Source of the DNA: an uncultured Prevotella sp.
Lineage (GTDB): Bacteria; Bacteroidota; Bacteroidia; Bacteroidales; Bacteroidaceae
Direction of reading: 5' to 3'
Assembly (NCBI GenBank): GCA_934230685.1
Contig: CAKQFF010000044.1
Coordinates: 1-11,628, forward strand
DNA: 11,628 nt
The notes beneath the pieces were generated by a model. It ran no database searches, was not told where the DNA came from, and worked only from the letters and a program-made list of their open reading frames with translations. Both the position numbers and the translations under genes were made by a program. Shown here piece after piece: positions 5,910-11,628 of the stretch. Numbering within the stretch: the first letter of the stretch is position 1; each line of letters opens with the position of its first letter.

Positions 5910-7358
5910 TTAGGCAAGCACACGACATTCCGCCTCGGGCACGTGCGTACTCTTGATGCGCCATTCCTGAGGATAGAGATTGTTGGCACGGTTGCCGATG
6001 TTCTTCTCAAAGCCTAACGGAATGCCACGATAAGTGAGCACCACAAAGCCGCGAGGAGTATCGGACGGAAGCACCACTGCCTCTTTTCTGAGATAACTTA
6101 TAGCCTCAGCATAGTCTACCTCCACACGCGGATAAGCTTCTTTGGAGAGCTGACGCGACAGAGCGAGAGAATGATCGGGGATTATGTCCTTACCCTTCAT
6201 TGTGCCTATGCCCACACCGGCGTGCATTATGCGGAGCGAAGAATTGGCTGCATCAAATATGTCGAGCCAACGCGAGGGCACGGCTATGTATGTGTCGCCT
6301 ATCTGACGTAAGGTGAAACGAGCAGGGTCTACGAGCGGAATTGGTATATTAGGCGTCTTTGCCTGTTGTGCGCCCTTTTTGGCAGAAGCTTTCTTTTGCT
6401 TCTTCTGGCGGTCGGTTTTAGATGTATTGTCTTTAGCCGATAAAGAAAGTTCCACATCCTCGTTGGCTGGCTTGCGAAGCACGGCAAGGAATAGTCCCTC
6501 GCTGCGGCTTACGCCAGGCATAAAGCGATAGACGGGAGCCGAACCAACCACATCTGGAGTGACGTTCCACGACTCGTCAATGGGCAGTTGCACAAACTCG
6601 GCACCGAGTTCACTAACTATCCACTCCACATTCTCCTCGTCCTCATGCGCGTTGAATGTGCATGTGGAGTAAATGAGCAGTCCGCCCGGTCGGAGACAAT
6701 GCCAAATGTCGCTGACAATCTCACGCTGCAAATGCCAACAGTTGTCAACATTCTGCAGACTCCATTCCTGGCGTGCCCCATCATCCTTGCGGAACATTCC
6801 CTCGCCCGAGCAAGGCACATCGGCAAGAATAGCGTCGAACATCAGGCGCGACTTGCGGTAGTCGCGTGGATAGTTGTTGGTCACGATGATGTCCTCATGA
6901 CCGAATTTCTGAAGATTCTCGCTTAGTATCTGTGCGCGTGGACGCATTGGCTCATTACTGAAGAGCAATGAACCCTCGGGAAGGGCCGCACGCAAGGCAG
7001 TTGACTTGCCGCCAGGAGCGGCACAGAGGTCGAGCATTGTTACGGGTTGCTTTATCAATGTGCGCACGGCAAGGTCGACAAACATCGACGCTGCCTCCTG
7101 CACATAATATACTCCTGCATGCAGAAGTGGGTCGAATGTGAAGTTGGGACGCTCCTTTAGGTAGCGTCCTGTAGAGCCACACCAAGGCACAATGGCGTCT
7201 TGCAACTCTTCTGTCACGTCGAGTTCAGCAGCCTTAAACGGGTTAAGGCGTATGCTTGTAGGCGTAATATCCGACTCAAGTCCCGACTTTAGCCTACTGT
7301 AAAGCTCGTCGCCAAGAAGCTGTTGTGTGTAGTTCTCGAAATCTATTGGGAGATTCAT
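5910..7358 (-). CDS. rsmF: RsmF/NOL1/NOP2/Sun-type rRNA m5C methyltransferase
   Basis: The 482-residue protein is a SAM-dependent RNA cytosine-5 methyltransferase. After an N-terminal substrate-binding segment (1-105), the Rossmann domain shows motif I LDLCAAPGGKST (109-120), motif IV ADVPCSGEGMFRKD (179-192, Cys183) and motif VI YSTCTFNAHEDEE (230-242). Cys233 of the TC pair is the expected nucleophile. A Lys-rich linker (about 298-340) leads to a C-terminal region with FTLRQIGDTYIAVPS and GIPLGFEKNIGNRANNLYPQEW, typical of the RsmF/YebU RNA-binding extension. E. coli RsmF (479 aa) methylates C1407 of 16S rRNA. The same target is likely here but is inferred from architecture and length. It is the first gene of the unit with thyA and folA. 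Confidence 0.85.
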   Translation of the reverse strand: MNLPIDFENYTQQLLGDELYSRLKSGLESDITPTSIRLNPFKAAELDVTEELQDAIVPWCGSTGRYLKERPNFTFDPLLHAGVYYVQEAASMFVDLAVRTLIKQPVTMLDLCAAPGGKSTALRAALPEGSLLFSNEPMRPRAQILSENLQKFGHEDIIVTNNYPRDYRKSRLMFDAILADVPCSGEGMFRKDDGARQEWSLQNVDNCWHLQREIVSDIWHCLRPGGLLIYSTCTFNAHEDEENVEWIVSELGAEFVQLPIDESWNVTPDVVGSAPVYRFMPGVSRSEGLFLAVLRKPANEDVELSLSAKDNTSKTDRQKKQKKASAKKGAQQAKTPNIPIPLVDPARFTLRQIGDTYIAVPSRWLDIFDAANSSLRIMHAGVGIGTMKGKDIIPDHSLALSRQLSKEAYPRVEVDYAEAISYLRKEAVVLPSDTPRGFVVLTYRGIPLGFEKNIGNRANNLYPQEWRIKSTHVPEAECRVLA

Positions 7359-7395
7359 TATATATTTGTTAGCTTTGCTAATTATTAAATGCGGT

Positions 7396-7404
7396 GCAAA
7401 GTTA
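7396..7404 (-). promoter_or_regulatory. promoter -7 box of the rsmF-thyA-folA unit
   Basis: On the minus strand this reads TAACTTTGC, an exact TAnnTTTG match, about 38 nt before the rsmF start codon. At the -33 position, 20 nt upstream, only ATTG (7428-7425) is present, a partial match. Confidence 0.7.
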
Positions 7405-7517
7405 ACGATAATATTTCAGAAGAACAATAAAACAAAAGGCAATCTACCTTATCATATATTATTAGACAAAGTGGGTTTTGGGAGAAACAATTCCTGATTT
7501 AAGAATCCATTTTAGCT

Positions 7518-7573
7518 TAACCCTCAATATAATGAAGTAATTCCATACTTTTACTTCATTATATTAAGGGTTA
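7518..7573. repeat. 23-bp-arm inverted repeat (long hairpin)
   Basis: Bases 7518-7540 and 7551-7573 are reverse complements at 22 of 23 positions around a 10-nt spacer. The single mismatch (C7525/A7566) becomes a G-U pair in a minus-strand transcript. No T-tract follows on either strand. It could act as a factor-assisted terminator, an RNA stability element or a remnant of a small mobile repeat. Confidence 0.8.
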
Positions 7574-7579
7574 TTCCAC

Positions 7580-7636
7580 TGTCTTTTTCAATTACAATCA
7601 CAAGGCTTCAGTTTTCAACCTTGTCATAAAAAGACA
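7580..7636 (-). terminator. nested stem-loop after the peptidase gene, possible terminator
   Basis: Outer arms TGTCTTTTT (7580-7588) and AAAAAGACA (7628-7636) enclose inner arms ACAAGG (7600-7605) and CCTTGT (7619-7624). The structure starts about 17 nt past the peptidase stop codon in the direction of transcription. There is no clean U-run after it, so termination is inferred from position only. Confidence 0.45.
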
Positions 7637-7652
7637 TCATATTATTAACTTA

Positions 7653-9059
7653 TTAGTCGTCCTGTCCGAACAAAGGATCCTCAGGCATCACCATGAGAGG
7701 CTTCTGCTCAAACTCCTTGATAAGGTTCTCAGGCACATACTTCTTGTCAACCACGAGGCGGAACATGTATTCGTTGAACCAGTCGTTTGACATGACAAGG
7801 CAGCCGCCAACGCCATTGTCTGCGCCCCAGCTGTTCTCTACCTTCCACTTCACAGGATTGCCATTCTTGTCGAGATCGACAGCAGTAAGGGTCATAGCGT
7901 GTGTAGAACCCGAATCGAATGTAGCGATACGGTCGGCCTTGTTCATGGGGAATGTGGTGTTGAAGAGCGAACCATAGTCGTAGTTCTTGGTGTCGAGATA
8001 GCCAAGAGTGCGGTCGAACTGCTTGCCTACGTCGTAAGAAGAATACATCTTCTTGCCATCCTTAAGCGAGGCAATGGCAAGCTTGGCAATCTCCTCGGTA
8101 GGAAGGTTGAGGTATTTCCAGTTCTGTCCGTCGTATACGTGGCGGTCGTATTCCACCTCATAGGTCTTGTGGTAAGGACGACGTGGATCGTTCATCACCA
8201 TAATGAATGTGCCCTCAAGCGGATGGCCCACCACCTCATCGTAGAACGACTTAGGAGTGAACTTGCGAGGTTCACCAACAGGCTTGCCGTCCTTTGTGCG
8301 GAACTGATAGGTGAATTCCTTCACCGGCTCGCCCAATGTGATAGAGAGCATGTGATAGACGGTAGAGAGCATCTCTGTCTTGCGCTGGTTGATAGCGGCA
8401 GGCTTCTTGCCATCAGCCACCATCTTGCGAAGCTCCAGACCATACTCGCGAAGCTTGGAAGAGATAAGAGCCGAAATGCGCGATGTGTTCTCGGCAGAGT
8501 AAGTCTCAGGCTGCACCGACATAGGCACAAGACCATACTTGGGAGCCAAGTCGGCAGCACCACAGAATGTGCCACCATCGTTGAGCGGACTCTTGAAGAA
8601 GAACTGCACACGCTGGTCGTCCATAGGCTTCTTGGCATTGTCAATCACGCCCTGGAGCATAAGGTTGGCCTTCTCAAGCTGGTCGTAGAAGAAGAGATAG
8701 TCCTGCGAGAACTCTACAGCGATAGAGTCGCCATGCTCACGAGCATAGTTGGAGCGCAACACATTGAAGCTTGAGAACATCCAGCAACGGCCACTGCTCT
8801 TCTGATTGTGGATAGACTGCTTGGGAGTCTCCACGCTGAAGTGAGTGTCGAATGTTGTCTTGTTGGAGAAGTTCTTGGCCAAATCGTCAATCTTGTTGGC
8901 AGCAAGGGCATTGACGAGAGCCTTGTTCACGGTCGCGTTGCCCTGCGACTTCTCCATTGTCTGAAGCATCTGGGCAGATATTCCGCCCTGCTTTGTCTGT
9001 GCGCCTGCTGATGCGGCGAGCGCGAGGCATAAGCCTAAAGCAAATGTCTTAGTATTCAT
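7653..9059 (-). CDS. exported C1B cysteine aminopeptidase (bleomycin hydrolase/PepC-like)
   Basis: The 468-residue product belongs to peptidase family C1B. An N-terminal signal peptide (about 1-20, cleavage after SAGA) directs it out of the cytoplasm, unlike the classic cytosolic PepC, Gal6 and BLMH enzymes. The papain-type catalytic residues are all present: oxyanion Gln86 and nucleophile Cys92 in NQKSSGRCWMFSS, His387 in GSTHAMTLT, and Asn409 in VENSWG. The C-terminal segment EQKPLMVMPEDPLFGQDD aligns with the family's arm, which usually reads like EQEP-LPAWDPMGALA and reaches into the active site, but here it ends in acidic residues. It probably trims peptides in the periplasm. The gene is single and divergent from the outer-membrane protein gene. 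Confidence 0.9.
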   Translation of the reverse strand: MNTKTFALGLCLALAASAGAQTKQGGISAQMLQTMEKSQGNATVNKALVNALAANKIDDLAKNFSNKTTFDTHFSVETPKQSIHNQKSSGRCWMFSSFNVLRSNYAREHGDSIAVEFSQDYLFFYDQLEKANLMLQGVIDNAKKPMDDQRVQFFFKSPLNDGGTFCGAADLAPKYGLVPMSVQPETYSAENTSRISALISSKLREYGLELRKMVADGKKPAAINQRKTEMLSTVYHMLSITLGEPVKEFTYQFRTKDGKPVGEPRKFTPKSFYDEVVGHPLEGTFIMVMNDPRRPYHKTYEVEYDRHVYDGQNWKYLNLPTEEIAKLAIASLKDGKKMYSSYDVGKQFDRTLGYLDTKNYDYGSLFNTTFPMNKADRIATFDSGSTHAMTLTAVDLDKNGNPVKWKVENSWGADNGVGGCLVMSNDWFNEYMFRLVVDKKYVPENLIKEFEQKPLMVMPEDPLFGQDD

Positions 9060-9108
9060 TCCGTTTGATTATTTTTGATTATATTGATTATTTTAATGAT
9101 TAATTTTT

Positions 9109-9141
9109 ACAAATATAGGTATTAATCCCGACAATCCCAAA
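9109..9141 (-). promoter_or_regulatory. promoter of the exported peptidase gene
   Basis: On the minus strand the -33 box TTTG (9141-9138) and the -7 box TATATTTGT (9117-9109) are 20 nt apart. The leader of about 45 nt contains three copies of ATAATCAA (9065-9091). Confidence 0.75.
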
Positions 9142-9160
9142 TTATTCCGAAAAAAATGTA

Positions 9161-9169
9161 TAATTTTGC
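9161..9169 (+). promoter_or_regulatory. promoter -7 box of the outer-membrane protein gene
   Basis: TAATTTTGC matches TAnnTTTG and lies about 46 nt upstream of the ATG. No TTTG is present 19-21 nt upstream. Its upstream region overlaps the -33 region of the divergent peptidase promoter, so the two could compete or share a regulator. Confidence 0.6.
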
Positions 9170-9215
9170 AAATTATTAGTAGATTTCACTAAAATCATAA
9201 TTTTAATTCACAACA

Positions 9216-9968
9216 ATGAAGACCAACAAACTCGCCATTATGGCAGTTCTGCTCTTTGCCATGATGTTCTCGGCAAAGGTTAAGGCACAGACAAATGCAC
9301 AGATTTTGTATGATTTCGGTTCCGACCGCAAGTATGTCACTCTCACCCTTGAGATGTTCAAGCAGGACAAGTGGGGTAGTACTTATTTCTTCGTAGACCA
9401 CGACTTCAACTACGACAAAATGGTTGAGGGCAGCAAGAACGTGGCACAAGGCGGCACCTACACCGAGATTTCACGCGCGCTGAACTTCTGGAAGAACTCA
9501 AGCATGAAGAATTGGAGCCTGCACGTTGAGTACAACGGCGGCATCACTAAGAACTATCCCATCAACAACGCATGGCTCTTTGGTGTGGAGTATTTCATGC
9601 ACGACAAGTCGTTTAAGAACGTGCTTACTCTCGAAGCCCTGTACAAAACCATTCGCGAGACCGACTCCAACGTGCCTATGCAGTTTACTGCCGTATGGAC
9701 CTGTAACGACATCTTTGGCGTTAAGGGCTTGAAGTTCGACGGATTTGCCGACTTCTGGTGGGAAACCCATTTCGTGGCTGACGACAACGCTAAGTCAAGA
9801 GATGCCCATACTGTATTCATCACCGAGCCTCAGCTTTGGTACAACGTGGGCCAGCACATCGGTTGCGACAACCTCAGCATAGGTGGCGAGGTGGAGCTTT
9901 CCAACAATTTCGGCTCTACCGATGGTTTCAAGTGCCGCCCGTGCTTGGGCGTGAAGTGGGACTTCTAA
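9216..9968 (+). CDS. DUF5020-type outer-membrane protein, Tsx-like channel
   Basis: The 250-residue product has a signal peptide (MKTNKLAIMAVLLFAMMFSAKVKA, about 24 residues) and then alternating polar and aromatic segments typical of a beta-barrel (for example NWSLHVEYNGG, WLFGVEYF, FDGFADFWWETHF, PQLWYNVGQHIG, GGEVELSNNF). It ends in VKWDF; a C-terminal Phe is the usual signal for outer-membrane insertion. The start of the mature chain (QILYDFGSDRKYVTLTLEMF) and the length fit the DUF5020 family, which is related in fold to the nucleoside channel Tsx. The next gene, 84 nt downstream on the same strand, is a purine permease, which supports a role in nucleobase or nucleoside entry. Family assignment is by recognition; substrate is inferred from context. 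Confidence 0.8.
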   Translation: MKTNKLAIMAVLLFAMMFSAKVKAQTNAQILYDFGSDRKYVTLTLEMFKQDKWGSTYFFVDHDFNYDKMVEGSKNVAQGGTYTEISRALNFWKNSSMKNWSLHVEYNGGITKNYPINNAWLFGVEYFMHDKSFKNVLTLEALYKTIRETDSNVPMQFTAVWTCNDIFGVKGLKFDGFADFWWETHFVADDNAKSRDAHTVFITEPQLWYNVGQHIGCDNLSIGGEVELSNNFGSTDGFKCRPCLGVKWDF

Positions 9969-9983
9969 CATAGGAAATATAGA

Positions 9984-10049
9984 CTATTGGAAAATTTGGA
10001 CAATTGAAATATTGAACAATCCATATATTGAACAATTGAAACATTGAAC
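9984..10049 (+). repeat. ATTGAAC-type short repeats in the gene junction
   Basis: The gap between the outer-membrane protein and the permease contains ATTGAAC at 10011-10017, 10027-10033 and 10043-10049, and ATTGAAA at 10003-10009 and 10035-10041. Related ATTGGAA and ATTTGGA copies lie further upstream. The exact copies of ATTGAAC are 16 nt apart. The last copy ends just before the permease start codon. Confidence 0.7.
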
Positions 10050-10052
10050 GAT

Positions 10053-11351
10053 ATGTTAGAAAAACTCTTCGGCTTCAACCCCGCTAAGCACAATATCAAG
10101 ACCGAGGTAATGGCGGGAATCACCACATTCCTCACCATGGCATATATACTTGCCGTCAACCCGAGCATCTTCTCAAACCTCGCGTCTAAAGGCATGGACA
10201 CCAACGCCGTATTCACATCCACGGCCTTGGCTGCCATTGTCGGAACACTCCTTATGGCATTCTACGCCAAGAAGCCATTCGGCTTGGCTCCAGGTATGGG
10301 CCTCAACGCCTTCTTCGTGTTCACCGTATGCCTCACCATGGGATATTCATGGCAGTTTGCTCTTACCGCTATCCTCATCGAGGGCTTCCTGTTTGTGCTC
10401 ATGACCATCACGCGCATACGCACTCTTATCGTTGATGCAATTCCGGCAACGCTCAAGCGAGCCATCGGAGCCGGTATCGGCCTGTTCATCGCCTTCATCG
10501 GACTGAAGAACGCTGGCATCATCGTTGAGAACTCAGCCACATTCGTAAGCATAGGCGAGATGACCCACGGTACTGCCCTACTCGGCGTTATTGGCATCAT
10601 ATTCACCTCGGTGCTCGTAATAAAGAATGTGCCTGGAGCGTTGCTCATCGGTATCCTCGGCACAGCCCTCATCGGCATTCCTATGGGCATAACCAACTTC
10701 TCGGGCATCGTGGACACTCCCCCTTCCATCGAACCTATATTCTGCCAGTTTGAGTTCCACAACATCCTCACCATCGACATGCTCATCGTTGTGTTCACCT
10801 TCCTGTTCATCGACATGTTCGACACAATGGGCACACTCGTGGGTGTCTGCACCAAGGCAGGCATGATGCAGAAGGATGGCCGCATCCCAGGACTCAACAA
10901 GGCCTTCATGGCAGACGCTATTGCCACTATGACAGGAGCCTGTCTCGGCGCAAGTACCACAACTACTTATGTGGAGAGTGCTTCGGGTGTGGCACAGGGC
11001 GGACGCACTGGCCTGACAGCTTTCTCCACAGCTATTTGCTTTGCCATAGCCCTGTTCTTCGCTCCGATATTCCTTTCCATCCCATCGGCAGCCACAACAC
11101 CGGTATTGGTTATCGTGGGCCTGTTCATGCTGTCGCCTATTAAGGACATCGATCTTGATGATTTTGCCGAGTCAATCCCCGCATTCATCACCATCGTAAT
11201 GATGCCGCTCACCTACAGCATCTCCGACGGTATCCTCTGCGGAGTGATAGCCTACGTTGCCATCAACTTGCTTTGCGGCAACTTCAAAAAGCTCAACATC
11301 ACGCTATACGTCCTTGCCGTGTTGTTCGTAATGAAATACGTGTTCATGTAA
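10053..11351 (+). CDS. NCS2 family purine (hypoxanthine/guanine/adenine-type) permease
   Basis: The 432-residue inner-membrane protein belongs to the AzgA-like branch of the NCS2 nucleobase:cation symporters, which import adenine, guanine or hypoxanthine. Landmarks are the N-terminal LFGFNPAKHNIKTEVMAGITTFLTMAYILAVNP, the GLAPGMGLNAFFVF helix (77-90), FLFIDMFDTMGTLVG (250-264) with the branch-typical D-FDT residues, and GASTTTTYVESASGVAQGGRTGLTA (299-323) before the last helices. About 12-14 membrane segments are expected. A TTG codon at 10044 is in frame, but the ATG at 10053 gives the usual family N-terminus (MLEKLFGFNP) and is chosen. Only 84 nt separate it from the Tsx-like gene and no promoter is seen between them, so cotranscription is likely. 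The exact purine specificity cannot be read from the sequence. Confidence 0.93.
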   Translation: MLEKLFGFNPAKHNIKTEVMAGITTFLTMAYILAVNPSIFSNLASKGMDTNAVFTSTALAAIVGTLLMAFYAKKPFGLAPGMGLNAFFVFTVCLTMGYSWQFALTAILIEGFLFVLMTITRIRTLIVDAIPATLKRAIGAGIGLFIAFIGLKNAGIIVENSATFVSIGEMTHGTALLGVIGIIFTSVLVIKNVPGALLIGILGTALIGIPMGITNFSGIVDTPPSIEPIFCQFEFHNILTIDMLIVVFTFLFIDMFDTMGTLVGVCTKAGMMQKDGRIPGLNKAFMADAIATMTGACLGASTTTTYVESASGVAQGGRTGLTAFSTAICFAIALFFAPIFLSIPSAATTPVLVIVGLFMLSPIKDIDLDDFAESIPAFITIVMMPLTYSISDGILCGVIAYVAINLLCGNFKKLNITLYVLAVLFVMKYVFM

Positions 11352-11354
11352 ACA

Positions 11355-11404
11355 TATATATTAAATGGCAAAGTAATACATAATACTTTGCCATTTAATA
11401 TATA
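11355..11404. repeat. 21-bp-arm perfect inverted repeat after the permease
   Basis: Bases 11355-11375 and 11384-11404 are perfect reverse complements around an 8-nt loop. It starts 3 nt after the permease stop codon and would form a strong hairpin in the mRNA end, but no T-tract follows. The right arm is also the first unit of the tandem array. Confidence 0.85.
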
Positions 11405-11469
11405 ATACTTCACCATTTAAATATATATTACTTGCCCATTTAATATATAATACTTTGCCAAGTAATATA
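11381..11469. repeat. four tandem AT-rich ~22-bp repeats
   Basis: Contiguous units at 11381-11402, 11403-11425, 11426-11447 and 11448-11469 follow the pattern TAATACTTtGCCATTTAATATA with a few substitutions and one inserted base. An inverted copy precedes them (11355-11375). Confidence 0.85.
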
Positions 11470-11562
11470 ATATTCCATCAAACTTCTTATCCATACGTTC
11501 AAAAAATCTGATTTCTTCTATACTTATGTATTAAAAACATTCTCTCGTCCAAAAAAAAGTAG

Positions 11563-11571
11563 TAACTTTGC
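11563..11571 (+). promoter_or_regulatory. promoter -7 box for a gene beyond the window
   Basis: TAACTTTGC is an exact TAnnTTTG match, 42 nt before an ATG at 11614. A TTTG -33 box is not evident. The same octamer precedes the tRNA and the phosphatase, rsmF-like and secreted-protein genes. Confidence 0.65.
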
Positions 11572-11613
11572 AGACAAATCAGAATTTAATTTCCAAAACA
11601 CTATACAAGCAGT

Positions 11614-11628
11614 ATGATTTTATTTTTC
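11614..11628 (+). CDS. possible first five codons of the next gene
   Basis: An ATG at 11614 opens a frame (MILFF) that runs off the window. It lies at the usual leader distance (about 35 nt) from the transcription start expected from the -7 box at 11563-11571. Five codons cannot identify a product. Confidence 0.3.

Noticed and set aside
7899..8774. 291-codon plus-strand frame opposite the exported peptidase
   Set aside because: It lies wholly within the well-supported peptidase gene on the other strand and shows no domain of its own; it is a mirror of that gene's codon bias.
10044..10052. TTG start for the purine permease
   Set aside because: It adds only MND before a canonical ATG, lies inside the ATTGAAC repeats, and the ATG gives the family-typical N-terminus.

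Overview
The window looks like chromosomal core DNA from a member of the Bacteroidales, most likely Prevotella or a close relative. The main reason is the promoter type: almost every transcription unit is preceded by a -7 box of the form TAnnTTTG, often with a TTTG -33 box 19-20 nt upstream, and no start has a convincing Shine-Dalgarno sequence. Leaders are AT-rich, and the protein families (DUF308, a DUF5020-type outer-membrane protein, AsnA, an exported C1B peptidase) fit. There is no transposase, integrase, phage gene or CRISPR array.

Layout from left to right. A tRNA-Arg(CCG) gene (212-285) converges on a six-helix DUF308 membrane protein (minus strand, 339-941). A 395-nt intergenic region then carries a short tandem repeat, an operator-like inverted repeat and a textbook Bacteroidetes promoter driving a secreted Ser/Phe/Gly/Arg-repeat protein (1337-2347). 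After a strong hairpin terminator come a minus-strand histidine phosphatase (2624-3157) and, divergently, ammonia-dependent asparagine synthetase asnA (3411-4448). asnA ends in a very GC-rich terminator that abuts the convergent operon rsmF-like > thyA > folA (minus strand, 7358 down to 4525). thyA and folA form the dTMP/tetrahydrofolate cycle: ThyA oxidises methylene-THF to DHF and FolA reduces it again.

A 294-nt gap with two long stem-loops separates this operon from an exported bleomycin-hydrolase/PepC-type cysteine aminopeptidase (minus strand, 7653-9059). Divergent from it, a probable two-gene unit encodes a Tsx-like outer-membrane channel (9216-9968) and an AzgA-type NCS2 purine permease (10053-11351). 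Together they look like a route for purine nucleobases or nucleosides across both membranes. The right end holds an AT-rich tandem repeat array next to a 21-bp inverted repeat, then a promoter and possibly the first codons of another gene.

No clearly novel multi-gene system is visible. The most interesting items are the putative purine uptake pair, the exported peptidase with an altered C-terminal arm, the operator-like repeat at the secreted repeat protein, and several unexplained intergenic repeats.
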